DNA of 61,378 nt from Acetobacter senegalensis (GTDB taxonomy: Bacteria > Pseudomonadota > Alphaproteobacteria > Acetobacterales > Acetobacteraceae), in contig NZ_LHZU01000128.1 of assembly GCF_001580995.1 (NCBI RefSeq), positions 1 through 61,378 on the forward strand, given 5' to 3'. How positions within the stretch are numbered: the first letter of the stretch is position 1; each line of letters opens with the position of its first letter. Position numbers and translations under genes: made by a program. Of the stretch, positions 44,695-54,201 are shown piece by piece. The notes below the pieces were generated by a model that saw nothing but the letters and a program-made list of their open reading frames with translations, was not told the origin of the DNA and made no database searches.

Positions 44695-45618
44695 TCATAC
44701 AGCGATAAGCCCGAGTGCAAGCGCCAGTGCGACTGCCAGTCCAATTTCACGGCTGAAGCGAAACTGTGACAGGCACATGGCTGGATCGGCCGGATTAACG
44801 CCAGCCGCCTGCCGCGCCAGCAGCACAACCGGCAGAAGCAGCGCGGGCCAGAACAGCAGACCAACACCCGCCAGCCCTCCGGCAAGGACCAGCAACACCA
44901 CCATTCCCGCATAGCAGGCGCCAATGAACCCCCGCGCCTGCGATGCCCACAAACGAGACGTGGACTTCACGCCAATGCGGGCATCGTCCTCCATGTCCTG
45001 AAAGCCGTATATGGTATCAAATCCAAGCTGCCACAGGATAGTCGCACCATAGAGCGCCGCCTGAGCCCAGGAGAGTGAGCCTGCAGCAGCGGCATACCCC
45101 ATGGGCGCGCCAAACCCGAACGTGAAGCCCATCACCAGTTGCGGCCACCACGTAAACCGCTTTGCCAACGGATACAGGGCCACCAGCACCAGAGAAGACA
45201 CACCAAGCAGGCAGGATAATCCGTTCAACTGCACCAGAACCGCCAGCCCGATCAGCAGCAGCAGCAGCAGAAACAGGGTGGCCTGCCGCATGCTCAACGC
45301 TCCGGATGCCAACGGCCGCCCTGCCGTGCGCGCCACCTGCCGGTCAATATCGCGGTCCCACATATCATTCACCACGCAGCCCGCCGCGCGCATGACAAGA
45401 CTGCCAATGCCAAACAGGATAATCAGCCGCACCCGTTCTGCCACCGCCACATCACGCGGCAGCAGGATGCCCCACACCCCGGGCAGAAACAGCAGCCAGG
45501 TGCCAATGGGCCGATCAAGCCGCGCCAGCAGGGCATAAGCCCGCAACCCTGCCGGAAGACGGGCAATCCACCCCGTGGTTTTGATATCAGTATGGGAAGA
45601 AGAGGCTGATACGGACAC
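44695..45618 (-). CDS. ubiA: 4-hydroxybenzoate octaprenyl(or decaprenyl)transferase
   Basis: A 307-residue polytopic enzyme of ubiquinone synthesis. The two Asp-rich motifs are CVVNDMWDRDIDRQVARTAG (about 80-100) and FDTIYGFQDMEDDARIGVKS (about 200-220). ARLDRPIGTWLLFLPGVWGI at the N-terminus is also diagnostic. About eight hydrophobic segments. In Acetobacter the main quinone is Q-9, so the tail length here is likely nine isoprenes (inference). Divergent from rsmE. The C-terminus ends abruptly in a hydrophobic run (VALALALGLIAV), normal for the family. Confidence 0.95.
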   Translation of the reverse strand: MSVSASSSHTDIKTTGWIARLPAGLRAYALLARLDRPIGTWLLFLPGVWGILLPRDVAVAERVRLIILFGIGSLVMRAAGCVVNDMWDRDIDRQVARTAGRPLASGALSMRQATLFLLLLLLIGLAVLVQLNGLSCLLGVSSLVLVALYPLAKRFTWWPQLVMGFTFGFGAPMGYAAAAGSLSWAQAALYGATILWQLGFDTIYGFQDMEDDARIGVKSTSRLWASQARGFIGACYAGMVVLLVLAGGLAGVGLLFWPALLLPVVLLARQAAGVNPADPAMCLSQFRFSREIGLAVALALALGLIAV

Positions 45619-45740
45619 GGGGCTGACTTATCCCTGATTGCTGAAACTTTTTATGAATGGCAGCCATAAAAGCTGCCTGAACAGCTTCTTACAGAATCGC
45701 CAGCCCTCAAACCACCCGTGCCATGAAGATGCACGTTCAT

Positions 45741-45941
45741 CTAACCGCCCTGACTGCCCTCTGCAGCAGCATCAAAACGATAATCCGCAGCTTTCATACG
45801 ACGATTGGAAGCCCGCCACAAATCGGCTGGCCATGAAGCACTTTGCATAACGCCCCGTTCCCGCCTAAATGTGGCCTCCTTCTCCTCTGGGCGTTCCGCC
45901 CGCTCTCCTTTTAGCCAGATTATCCGAGTATGAGCGTCCAC
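45741..45941 (-). CDS. Possible small basic/acidic protein between ubiA and rsmE
   Basis: On the minus strand a frame reads RIIWLKGERAERPEEKEATF, then FRRERGVMQSASWPADLWRA and SNRRMKAADYRFD, a composition that looks like real protein rather than chance. The start is uncertain: GTG at 45941 or 45947 would overlap the rsmE start head to head, while an internal ATG at 45848 leaves only 35 residues. No family recognised. Its 3' end is about 120 bases before ubiA, in the same direction. Kept as tentative. Confidence 0.4.
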   Translation of the reverse strand: MDAHTRIIWLKGERAERPEEKEATFRRERGVMQSASWPADLWRASNRRMKAADYRFDAAAEGSQGG

Positions 45942-46694
45942 GCCCACCTGCCCCGCCTTTACCTGCCAGCCGACGCCCTTCCCGCAGCAGCGGCTGGGTC
46001 CGCCTGCCCGCTCCTTCCTGCGCAAGCCCGCTATCTGGGCACGGTTCTGCGCAAGCAGGCGGGCGATTCCGTGCGCGTCTTCAACGCCAGCGTGGGAGAA
46101 TGGCTGGCAACACTGGGAGACATCCGCAAAGACAAAGGCAGCCTGACCTTAACGGAACGCCTTCGCACACCGCAGACACTCCCTTCCCTTGTTCTTGCTT
46201 TCGCCCTGCTGAAACGCGATGCCACGGATCTGGTCCTGCGCATGGGCACGGAACTGGGCGTCACGTCTTTCCAGCCCCTGATAACCGAGCGCACCAACAC
46301 CCACCGCGTCAATCTTGACCGCCTGACCGCCATTGCAACTGAAGCTGCGGAACAGTGCGAACGGATGGATATTCCGGAAGTGGCCAAACCCTGCGCCCTG
46401 ACAACGCTGCTAGGCACATGGCCGGAAAACCACCGTCTGTTCGCGGCCGTAGAACGCACGCAGGACAGAGGGCTGGCCCCAAGCCTGACCTTCCACCATG
46501 CCCGGGCCGGTGATGGCCTGCTGATTGGCCCGGAAGGCGGTCTGAGTGATACGGAATGTCAGGCCCTGCTTGCGCGCCCCTTTGTTGCCCCGGTATCACT
46601 TGGACCATTGGTGCTTCGGGCAGATACCGCCGTAGCGGCCGGACTGGCATTGATGGGTGATGGCTTGCGCTCTGCGCAGGATCAGTCACAATAA
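45930..46694 (+). CDS. rsmE: 16S rRNA (uracil-1498-N3)-methyltransferase
   Basis: A 254-residue SPOUT methyltransferase. N-terminal PUA-like domain (LPRLYLPADAL, QARYLGTVLRKQAGDSVRVF) and C-terminal knot domain with TELGVTSFQPLITERTN, EAAEQCERMDIPEV, LLIGPEGGLSDTE and VSLGPLVLRADTAVAAGLAL. The motif GPEGG followed by LG-LRADTA is decisive for RsmE. Start at 45930 fits the family. gshA follows in the same direction after about 65 bases, an arrangement (rsmE-gshA) often seen in alphaproteobacteria. Confidence 0.95.
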   Translation: MSVHAHLPRLYLPADALPAAAAGSACPLLPAQARYLGTVLRKQAGDSVRVFNASVGEWLATLGDIRKDKGSLTLTERLRTPQTLPSLVLAFALLKRDATDLVLRMGTELGVTSFQPLITERTNTHRVNLDRLTAIATEAAEQCERMDIPEVAKPCALTTLLGTWPENHRLFAAVERTQDRGLAPSLTFHHARAGDGLLIGPEGGLSDTECQALLARPFVAPVSLGPLVLRADTAVAAGLALMGDGLRSAQDQSQ

Positions 46695-46758
46695 CCTGAC
46701 TTCTCCGTTCTGGGCCGTGCAGCGTCACGGCCCGATTTTCAAGGAACAATACGCTCTC

Positions 46759-48186
46759 ATGTCCAACGCTGGTGCCCTAGACGACACGCCTGTCCGCTCT
46801 GTTTCGCAGTTGGCCGAAATTCTGGCGCAGGGATGCAAACCTCGAGACGCGTGGCGCATTGGCACCGAGCATGAGAAATTTGGCTTCATCCGCCCGGAAG
46901 CCGCCAGCAATGGCAGCAACCCACAGGGGGGCCGCCCAGCCTATGCCGCCCCACCCTACGCCCCTGCCGGGATTGAAGACCTGCTTATGGGGATGCAGAA
47001 AAGCGCGCCTGATGAATGGCAGCCCATTATGGATGCCGGCAGCATTATCGGTCTGAAAGGCCAGAATGATGCCAAAGGCGCTGGAATTTCGCTTGAACCG
47101 GCGGGACAGTTTGAACTTTCCGGTGCGCCGTTGCGAACATTGCATGAAACCGCGCAGGAACTGAACGACCATTATGAAACAGTGCGCCCCTTGGCCCGCA
47201 AGCTGGGCCTAGGCTTTGCACCACTGGGGTTCCACCCAACCGCCAGCCGCGCAGATCTGCCGTGGATGCCCAAATCCCGCTACGCCATCATGCGGGATTA
47301 CATGCCCAAGGTGGGCAAACTGGGACTGGACATGATGCAGCGCACCTGCACGGTGCAGGTTAATCTGGATTTTGGTTCGGAACAGGACATGGTGCGTAAG
47401 ATGCAGGTCTCGCTGGCCCTGCAACCTGTTGCGACCGCCCTGTTCGCCAACTCGCCGTTTGTCGAGGGCAAGCCCAACAACTTCCTCTCCAACCGGGCAC
47501 GGATCTGGACGGATACGGACAATGGCCGTTCCGGCATGCCTGCCTGCGTGTTTGAAAAAGATTTCGGTTTTGAGCGCTACGCAGAGTGGGCGCTGGATGT
47601 GCCGATGTATTTCATCATGCGCAATGGCAAAATGCGCAACGTGGCAGGCCGGTCTTTCCGCGCCTGGATGAATGGTGAGCATCAGGACGGTCTGGAAGAT
47701 GTCACCCCTACGCTGGGTGATTTTGAAGACCACCTGACCACAGCTTTCCCGGATGTGCGCCTGAAGCAGTTTCTGGAAATGCGGGGAGCCGATGCGGGCT
47801 CCTTTGAAATGATGATGGCGCAGTCCGCCCTGTGGGTTGGTCTACTTTATGATGATGCCGCACTGGAAGCTGCTTACGAACTGGTATGTGAACGCCCGTG
47901 GGAAGACTACGTAAAGCTGCGGAGCCTTGTGCCCATGCAGGCCCTGGATACGCCATGGGGTGAAGGCACTGTGCGCGATCTGGCCGCACAGATGATCGGC
48001 ATTGCCATGGATGGTTTGCAGGGGCGTGGAATTGTGGATGAGAACGGCGTGGAAGAATGGGCCTATCTGGCCCCCCTCACCGCTCTTGCCGCTGGTGCCC
48101 CCACACAGGCTGAACGGTGGCTGGACCGCTATTACGGAGCATGGATGGGTGACACCAGCCGGATCTTCCTGGAAAGCGAGATCTGA
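46759..48186 (+). CDS. gshA: Glutamate-cysteine ligase (plant/alphaproteobacterial type)
   Basis: A 475-residue ATP-dependent ligase for the first, rate-limiting step of glutathione synthesis. Motifs: WRIGTEHEKFGF (about 35), GAGISLEPAGQFELSGAP, GFHPTASRADLPWMPKSRY, MQRTCTVQVNLDFGSEQDMV and RMEMRGAD-type ending FLEMRGADAG. These belong to the GCS2-like group of plants and proteobacteria rather than the E. coli GshA group. The start at 46759 (MSNAGALDD) has AAGGAA about 12 bases upstream. It ends exactly one base before the stop of the convergent MFS gene. GshB is at 3808-4806. Confidence 0.95.
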   Translation: MSNAGALDDTPVRSVSQLAEILAQGCKPRDAWRIGTEHEKFGFIRPEAASNGSNPQGGRPAYAAPPYAPAGIEDLLMGMQKSAPDEWQPIMDAGSIIGLKGQNDAKGAGISLEPAGQFELSGAPLRTLHETAQELNDHYETVRPLARKLGLGFAPLGFHPTASRADLPWMPKSRYAIMRDYMPKVGKLGLDMMQRTCTVQVNLDFGSEQDMVRKMQVSLALQPVATALFANSPFVEGKPNNFLSNRARIWTDTDNGRSGMPACVFEKDFGFERYAEWALDVPMYFIMRNGKMRNVAGRSFRAWMNGEHQDGLEDVTPTLGDFEDHLTTAFPDVRLKQFLEMRGADAGSFEMMMAQSALWVGLLYDDAALEAAYELVCERPWEDYVKLRSLVPMQALDTPWGEGTVRDLAAQMIGIAMDGLQGRGIVDENGVEEWAYLAPLTALAAGAPTQAERWLDRYYGAWMGDTSRIFLESEI

Positions 48187-49578
48187 TCACCCGCGCATAA
48201 ACAGGCGGCTTGCACTTAAAGCCGCCGCACTTGCCGCAACACAGGTGGCAGCCAGCAGGCAGGCCCGCGCGCCTTCATGCGCAAACTGCGCGAAGAACGC
48301 CGCAACCCCCATCGCCCCAAACGCCTGCCCGGCCTGACGCGCCACCTGCACCATGCCACTGGCCCCGCCAGCACGGGCATGGGAGACAGAAACCATCATG
48401 GCGCGATTATTGGGCGGCTGAAAAAAGCCGAACCCCCACCCGGCTACTGCCGTGCGCCAGGCGATATCAAAAACCGAGGGCTGCAACGGTAAAAGCCACA
48501 GCAGCAAAAAGCCGGTTGCCGTGACAGAAAGCCCGATGGATGACAGCACACCGGCAGAAACACTATCTGCCACGCGCCGCACCACGGGGGCGGCACACAT
48601 GATGCCAATAGGCCATGGTGTAATCAGCAAGCCCGTCAGCGCGGCGCTCAGCCCCAGTTCGTCATGCAAAGTGAACGGCATGGAAATAATGTAGAAATTG
48701 GAAGCGACAAACCCCAGAAAGCCCGTGACAAACGCCACGGTGAAATCTGGCTTGGCCAGCAGATCAACCGGCAGAATGGGCTGCGGTGCTTCCGCTTCCC
48801 GCCGCACCAGTACCACACCAGCACCAAGCCCGATCAAAATCAGGCAGACAGACAGGGCAACATTGCCGTGATGGGAGAGTTCATCACACCCCATAACCAA
48901 TGCCCCTACGCCCAGAATGCACAGAAAACTGCCCAACGTGTCAGATTTCTGATTGCTCCGGGGCGTTTCCGGCAATGCCTTGAACGCCATAATAAGCGCC
49001 AAAGCCCCCAACGGCAGATTGACCCAGAACAGCCACGGCCAGGAAGCAACACTCAGAATAACGGCTGCCGCTGTAGGGCCAAGCGCCACCCCCACAGCCA
49101 CAACCACGCCGTTCAGGGCAATGCCACGCCCGATTTCCGCATGAGGGTAAATAAAGCGCAGCAGCGCAATATTTACGCTCATGATGCACGCGCCCCCAAT
49201 GCCCTGCAGCACCCGCGCGCCCGCCAGCATGGGCAGGGAGGTTGCCGTAGCGCATAGCAGGGAGGAAACCATGAACACCATGATCCCCACCCGGCAGAGG
49301 CGGGAAAATCCGACCTTACTTCCCAAAGACGCCAGAGGCAGAAGGGAGACCAGACTGGCAAGCTGATAGGCGTTCACCACCCAGATTGAGGATGAAGCTG
49401 ATGCGTGGAGATCGCGCCCGATATCCGGCAAGGCCACATTGGCAATGGCGTAATCCAGCAGCGCCAACAAAACGGAAAGAGAGACAGCAATCACAGCCAA
49501 GGTGCGTGCCGAACCCTGCAAGCCATCGGTAGAAGGGGAAGTTGTTACGCGCTCAGCCGGATGCGCAAGGTCTGTCAT
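48187..49578 (-). CDS. MFS drug/solute exporter, DHA2-like
   Basis: A 463-residue major facilitator with probably 14 hydrophobic segments. Motif C-like and A-like signatures: LDYAIANVALPDIGRDLHAS (helix 1, motif D1), WVVNAYQLASLVSLLPLA, GSKVGFSRLCRVG (motif A between helices 2 and 3), ARVLQGIGGACIM (motif B) and ALNGVVVAVGVALGPTAAA (motif C, antiporter). These place it with proton-coupled multidrug exporters (EmrB/QacA style). The last part mentions FGFFQPPNNRAMM, common in the group. The substrate is unknown. It is divergent from gntP. Confidence 0.9.
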   Translation of the reverse strand: MTDLAHPAERVTTSPSTDGLQGSARTLAVIAVSLSVLLALLDYAIANVALPDIGRDLHASASSSIWVVNAYQLASLVSLLPLASLGSKVGFSRLCRVGIMVFMVSSLLCATATSLPMLAGARVLQGIGGACIMSVNIALLRFIYPHAEIGRGIALNGVVVAVGVALGPTAAAVILSVASWPWLFWVNLPLGALALIMAFKALPETPRSNQKSDTLGSFLCILGVGALVMGCDELSHHGNVALSVCLILIGLGAGVVLVRREAEAPQPILPVDLLAKPDFTVAFVTGFLGFVASNFYIISMPFTLHDELGLSAALTGLLITPWPIGIMCAAPVVRRVADSVSAGVLSSIGLSVTATGFLLLWLLPLQPSVFDIAWRTAVAGWGFGFFQPPNNRAMMVSVSHARAGGASGMVQVARQAGQAFGAMGVAAFFAQFAHEGARACLLAATCVAASAAALSASRLFMRG

Positions 49579-49893
49579 GGGCTTGCCGAAGCTCCTGTTT
49601 CATTCGCGTCATGATCTTGCGCCGCGCGCTTCTGTGCCATTCCTCTTCCTAAAGAGAAAGCATTTTATCTCGGCTTCCGCCTTCGTATGATGCGTTGCGG
49701 TGCGCATGTGCGTCGCTCCACACGAAAACGTGCAATCCACTTGATATAACATGGCCTGTTTTACGCGATGGGGCATTCTCCCTGTTCTCACATCCTTGTG
49801 CCCAAAGTTTTTCACGGAATGCGGCAGGCTGAAACAGTTTGCCCGCAAGGAAGGAGTTGACATCCCCCAGCCACCTCGCTCCATCCTCCGATC
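49579..49893. other. 315-base region between divergent MFS and gntP genes
   Basis: It must hold both promoters. The piece nearest gntP contains a purine-rich GCAAGGAAGGAGTTG (about 49844-49858), an apparent strong Shine-Dalgarno-like site, but it lies 35 bases before the gntP ATG, so its role is unclear. No gene, hairpin terminator or clear operator was identified. A palindrome-poor sequence. Confidence 0.45.
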
Positions 49894-51237
49894 ATGACGC
49901 CTCTTCTCGCTACGGTTCTGACAGCCGCCGCCATTCTGACATTGGTTTTCCTGATTGGATGGGTACGCCTCAACCCGTTCATCACGCTGTTTATCGTCTC
50001 GGTTGGGCTGGCGCTGGTCGCCGGTATGCCGGCCGAGAAAGCCGTGGCGTCGTTTGAGGCGGGCATGGGCCATGTGCTCGGGCATGTTGCGGGGGTTATG
50101 GCCCTTGGCACCATGCTGGGAAAGATTCTGGCTGAAACGGGAGGCGCTGATCAGATTGCGCTCACCATTTCCCGCGTTGCGGGCAAAAGGCGGCTGAACT
50201 GGGCCATGATGGTGATCGGCCTGCTGGTTGGTCTGCCTGTGTTTTATGAAGTCGGGTTTGTGTTGCTGATTCCGCTTGCTGTTGTGCTGTCCCGCCAGAA
50301 CAGCCTGCCATTGACCATGCTGGCGTTTCCTATGGCGGCAGCACTCTCGGTTACGCACGCCATGGTGCCGCCTCACCCCGCAACACTTCTGGCCATTTCC
50401 GCCTATCATGCCCACACCGCGCGCACATTGTTCTGGGGGATACTGGTGGGCACACCCATCGCCGCAATTGCCGGACCTCTTTACGCCTATTACATTGTTC
50501 CCCGTTTGGGAGAGATTGAGCCCACACCTCTGGCCGCCCAGTTCACGCGCGCGTCTTCCCCGCAGAAACGTCCTTCTTTTGTCCTGTCCTGCCTTACGTT
50601 GCTGATGCCTGTTATCCTCATGCTCGGTGGCGCGGTGGCGGAAATGATCTATCCTCCGGCCGCATGGCAGTATCGGCTGCTGCATTTTCTGGGAAATACA
50701 GATATCGCCCTGCTGGTCGCAACCCTGATGTCCTTCTGGCTGCTCGGTAGCGTCAGTGGTCTCTCGCGCGAGACCATTCTGCGCTTTTCCAACGAATGTC
50801 TGGCCCCCACAGCAACCATCATGCTGCTGATTGGCGCGGGCGGCGGATTTGGCCGGGAGCTGATTGACAGTGGCCTCTCCCATTCCATTACGGACATGGC
50901 ACTGGGCGCACATGTTCCGCTGCTGGTGCTGGCATGGCTGCTCGCGCTTCTGGTCCGCATTGCCACTGGGTCCGCAACGGTGGCCACCACCACAGCATCA
51001 GGCATTGTTGGCCCCATTCTGGCGTCTTCCCCCACGGTGTCACCAGAACTGCTGGTGCTGGTAACTGGTGCCGGGTCAGTCGGGCTGAGTCTGATGAATG
51101 ATGCCGGATTCTGGCAGATAAAAGAATATCTGGGCATGAATCTCAGCCAGACCCTGCGCAGTTGGACGGTTATAGAAACCCTGATCGCGATACTCGGCCT
51201 GCTGATCTGCCTGCCGCTTTCATGGATTATTCACTGA
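49894..51237 (+). CDS. gntP: GntP-family gluconate:proton symporter
   Basis: A 447-residue polytopic permease with 12 to 14 hydrophobic segments. Family signatures: RLNPFITLFIVSVGLALVAG, GHVLGHVAGVMALGTMLGKI, ETGGADQIA, GLPVFYEVGFVLLIPL, THAMVPPHPATLLAI and ATGSATVATTTASGIVGPIL followed by GAGSVGLSLMNDAGFW. These match GntP (gluconate/related sugar acids). Acetic acid bacteria oxidise glucose to gluconate in the periplasm, so uptake of gluconate is a natural role, but other sugar acids are possible. A nested terminator follows. Confidence 0.93.
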   Translation: MTPLLATVLTAAAILTLVFLIGWVRLNPFITLFIVSVGLALVAGMPAEKAVASFEAGMGHVLGHVAGVMALGTMLGKILAETGGADQIALTISRVAGKRRLNWAMMVIGLLVGLPVFYEVGFVLLIPLAVVLSRQNSLPLTMLAFPMAAALSVTHAMVPPHPATLLAISAYHAHTARTLFWGILVGTPIAAIAGPLYAYYIVPRLGEIEPTPLAAQFTRASSPQKRPSFVLSCLTLLMPVILMLGGAVAEMIYPPAAWQYRLLHFLGNTDIALLVATLMSFWLLGSVSGLSRETILRFSNECLAPTATIMLLIGAGGGFGRELIDSGLSHSITDMALGAHVPLLVLAWLLALLVRIATGSATVATTTASGIVGPILASSPTVSPELLVLVTGAGSVGLSLMNDAGFWQIKEYLGMNLSQTLRSWTVIETLIAILGLLICLPLSWIIH

Positions 51238-51283
51238 GATACAAATCGCCAGATTGGGCTATTGTAAAATCCTGCCCCAAACA

Positions 51284-51322
51284 AAAAAATGCTTCCTTCC
51301 CGAAAGAAGAAAGCATTTCTTT
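51284..51322. terminator. Terminator between convergent gntP and der
   Basis: Stem AAATGCTT-C-CTTC / GAAG-A-AAGCATTT followed by CTTT; an A run lies on the left for use by der. It is itself flanked by a second inverted repeat TATTGTAAA / TTTACAATA (about 51260-51268 and 51320-51328). Confidence 0.78.
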
Positions 51323-51351
51323 ACAATAACCAATACCAGAAAACCGATATC

Positions 51352-52806
51352 TCAGCGATCGGCATAAGGGTTTTTTGTGCCACGCAACTGTAAGCGAATA
51401 GGCACGCCCGGCAGATCAAACGTTTCACGCAGGCCATTGACCAGATACCGCTTGTAATCTTCCGGCAGCAATTCCGCACGGGTGCCGAAAATAACAAACG
51501 TGGGCGGGCGGGACTTCACCTGCGTCATATAACGCAGCTTCAGGCGACGGCCTTCCACCAGCGGCGGGGTATGGCGTTCAAGCGCTGCTTCAAACCAGCG
51601 GTTGAGTTCGCCTGTTGGTACCCGCGCGTTCCATACCGTCCACGCATCTCGCACGGCAGGAAGCAGACGACGCAACCCTGCCCCGGTCAGCGCAGAGAAC
51701 GTTACCACCGGCACGCCGCGCATCTGCGCCAGAGAAATGCTCAGCCGATCCAGAATGGCTTTGCGCGTGCCAACCCGGTCTTCCACCATGTCCCATTTAT
51801 TGAGGGCCAGAACACACGCACGGCCTTCCCGCTCAATCAGGCGGGCAATCTGCAAATCCTGCTCATGCACGCCCAGCGTGGCATCAAGCACCAGCACAGC
51901 GACTTCCGCCATTTTCAGTGCTTCGATGGAAGCTGAGACGGACATTTTTTCCAACGCCTCATCAATCCGCGCCTTACGGCGCAGACCGGCGGTGTCCACA
52001 ACCTCGAACTCGTCACCATCATCATAAAGCGTAACAGCAACCGAATCGCGGGTCAGCCCCGGTTCTGGGCCGGTAATCATCCGCTCTTCACCCAGAAGGG
52101 CGTTCATCAGGGTAGATTTCCCCGCGTTGGGGCGACCAACAATGGCAAGACGCATGGGGCCTTTGGGGCCGACATCAGGAACGTCCTCGCCTTCTGGAAG
52201 ATCGACGTCATCAACGGCAAAGTCTTCTTCCGGAAATTCTGGCTCTTCCGGCTCTGGTTCCGGGGGCAGATGCTCCACAATTTCAGACATGAGGTCAGCA
52301 AGACCTTCCCCATGCTCGGCAGAAACTGCAACCGGTTCACCCAACCCAAGTGCATAGGCTTCCATGGCGGAGGCAGCGCCGGACCGACCTTCGGCCTTGT
52401 TAGCCACCAGCAACACCGGACGGCCCTGACGGCGCACCCATTGGGCAAAATGCTCATCTGCCGGGGTAATGCCGGCACGGGCGTCCACACAGAACAGCAC
52501 CAGCGCCGCGTTCACCATCGCACCTTCGGATGACGAGCGCATGCGGCCGAACAAGGTATCCGGCGCGGCTTCTTCCAACCCGGCAGTATCAATCAGGCGG
52601 ACATGCCGGCCGCGTAGAATGGCCAGACCTTCCTTACGGTCCCGCGTCACGCCGGGGGTATCTGCCACCAGAGCCTGACGCCGTCCAACCAACCGATTGA
52701 AAAGAGTGGATTTTCCAACATTGGGGCGGCCAACAATGGCCACGACCGGTAGATCACCGGAAGGAAGCGGCGCAACAGGCCGCATGGGCCGACGGCGATC
52801 AGCCAT
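51352..52806 (-). CDS. der: GTPase Der (EngA), ribosome assembly
   Basis: A 484-residue tandem GTPase for 50S assembly. First G domain: [38 protein letters not shown], and NKAE. Second G domain (about 218-385): [39 protein letters not shown] and LNKWDMVED. The C-terminal KH-like domain (about 395-484) ends KNPYADR. An unusually acidic linker joins the G domains ([20 protein letters not shown]). The N-terminal 15 residues are basic. It overlaps the end of bamB by eight bases; bamB-der order is widely conserved. Confidence 0.97.
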   Translation of the reverse strand: MADRRRPMRPVAPLPSGDLPVVAIVGRPNVGKSTLFNRLVGRRQALVADTPGVTRDRKEGLAILRGRHVRLIDTAGLEEAAPDTLFGRMRSSSEGAMVNAALVLFCVDARAGITPADEHFAQWVRRQGRPVLLVANKAEGRSGAASAMEAYALGLGEPVAVSAEHGEGLADLMSEIVEHLPPEPEPEEPEFPEEDFAVDDVDLPEGEDVPDVGPKGPMRLAIVGRPNAGKSTLMNALLGEERMITGPEPGLTRDSVAVTLYDDGDEFEVVDTAGLRRKARIDEALEKMSVSASIEALKMAEVAVLVLDATLGVHEQDLQIARLIEREGRACVLALNKWDMVEDRVGTRKAILDRLSISLAQMRGVPVVTFSALTGAGLRRLLPAVRDAWTVWNARVPTGELNRWFEAALERHTPPLVEGRRLKLRYMTQVKSRPPTFVIFGTRAELLPEDYKRYLVNGLRETFDLPGVPIRLQLRGTKNPYADR

Positions 52807-54193
52807 AAGAGCGCAGCTTTCCGTCGTTTGTTACAATCAACATTTGCTCATCAACAACAATAGGCGGCACGAAAGAAACCGCATCAGAGGAATCAACGGA
52901 GATAATGCCACCGGTTACAGGGTTAACCCGCACCACTCCGTTGCCGGGCAGGGTACTGATGCAAACCAGTTGTCCCCCTGCCATAACGGGGCCCATCCAC
53001 GTTATGATATCTTTGCTCACATCCACACGGCGGAAGCGACGCAACTGCGTAATCCAGCGCACATGGCCGGAAAGACGATCAATACAGGTTAGCTGTTCGT
53101 CCAGAGACACCACAAACAGCCAGTCCCCTACGCACAGAATGCTGTTCTGGCTGGCAACGGCACGCTCCCACAGGCGGCGCCCGGTCCGAATGTCCACCGC
53201 GGCCAGAACCTGCGCCATACTGACAGCATAGACAGTGCTGTCCACCACCACGGGCAGACCGCGCACACAGGTCAGGTTCAGGGTGCTGGCCTGGCTGCTT
53301 ACGTTGCCAAGCATGTCGCTCCACACAACCTCACCCGTTTCAGCACGGAAGGCCACCAGGTCTCCCCCGCCAAAGCCACCAATCACCACGCCATTGGCAT
53401 AGGCTGGCGCGGGCAGACCAAACACCGTTGTATCTGCCTGCGTGGCCCCATAGGACCAAAGCTGGCGGCCTGTAGCGGCATCCAGCGCAAAAAAGCGTTC
53501 ATCAATCGTGCCAAAAAAGACACGTCCATCAACAACCGTAGGAGCGGACCGACCAGGAGTGCCGATATCTGACCGCCACTTCACCTTGCCGGTTGAGGCA
53601 TTGACCGCCAGCGCTTCTGAAATGGCGCTGACAATATAAACCGTGTCTCCATCCACAGCCACGCCGCCGCCCAGATTGCTGGAGCGCATCTTTTTAGGCT
53701 TGGGGTCAACCGTCCAGAGATGAGACATGCGTGGCCAAGAGAACGCCCGCACAATGCCCTGCGCATCCATAATGAACAGGCGACCATTCTGGATAACAGG
53801 GGAAGACTGGATCAGCCCGCGGCCAAAACCGCCCAGCGCCGCCCATGCCAGCATGTCCGGCTCGGAAATACCGGCCCCGATGGATTTGGACCACCGTTCC
53901 CGTAGCCCAGCCCACTTATAGTTGCTGCCCACATGGGAGCTCACACGCCCCACCAACGGCCATTCAGAAACCGTGATCGGATCTGGCAGGGTGATGGAGG
54001 TATGGTCTTCCTTGTCTACTTCCAGACCGGAACCGGAGGACAGCACATCTGTCCGGTGGCCAGCCAGAATGGGCTTTTCGTCTTCATCAAACAGGCTGCA
54101 TCCGGCCAGCGCTGGCGCAAGCGCCGCCCCGGCCAGAAGTTTCCGGCGCGCCAGGGAGGCCCGCACAACGGTAGAAAAGCGCGTCTTGGTCAT
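52799..54193 (-). CDS. bamB: BamB-type PQQ-like beta-propeller outer membrane assembly lipoprotein
   Basis: A 464-residue predicted lipoprotein. The signal region has an [17 protein letters not shown] lipobox, Cys near residue 32. It folds as an eight-bladed propeller of PQQ-like repeats, seen as repeated blades such as [37 protein letters not shown] and [20 protein letters not shown], then [11 protein letters not shown]. BamB is a non-essential Bam complex scaffold. It is placed between the YfgM-like gene and der, the conserved yfgM-bamB-der order. ATG at 54193 has GGTGAGG eight bases upstream; a GTG at 54205 (GTGA overlap with the YfgM stop) is an alternative. Confidence 0.92.
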   Translation of the reverse strand: MTKTRFSTVVRASLARRKLLAGAALAPALAGCSLFDEDEKPILAGHRTDVLSSGSGLEVDKEDHTSITLPDPITVSEWPLVGRVSSHVGSNYKWAGLRERWSKSIGAGISEPDMLAWAALGGFGRGLIQSSPVIQNGRLFIMDAQGIVRAFSWPRMSHLWTVDPKPKKMRSSNLGGGVAVDGDTVYIVSAISEALAVNASTGKVKWRSDIGTPGRSAPTVVDGRVFFGTIDERFFALDAATGRQLWSYGATQADTTVFGLPAPAYANGVVIGGFGGGDLVAFRAETGEVVWSDMLGNVSSQASTLNLTCVRGLPVVVDSTVYAVSMAQVLAAVDIRTGRRLWERAVASQNSILCVGDWLFVVSLDEQLTCIDRLSGHVRWITQLRRFRRVDVSKDIITWMGPVMAGGQLVCISTLPGNGVVRVNPVTGGIISVDSSDAVSFVPPIVVDEQMLIVTNDGKLRSYG

Positions 54194-54201
54194 GAAATGC
54201 C

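Noticed and set aside
49609..50913. A 434-codon open frame on the minus strand over gntP
   Set aside because: Its product is rich in His, Gln, Arg and Asn with no domain, and it is antisense to the clear GntP frame. It is a shadow caused by codon bias.
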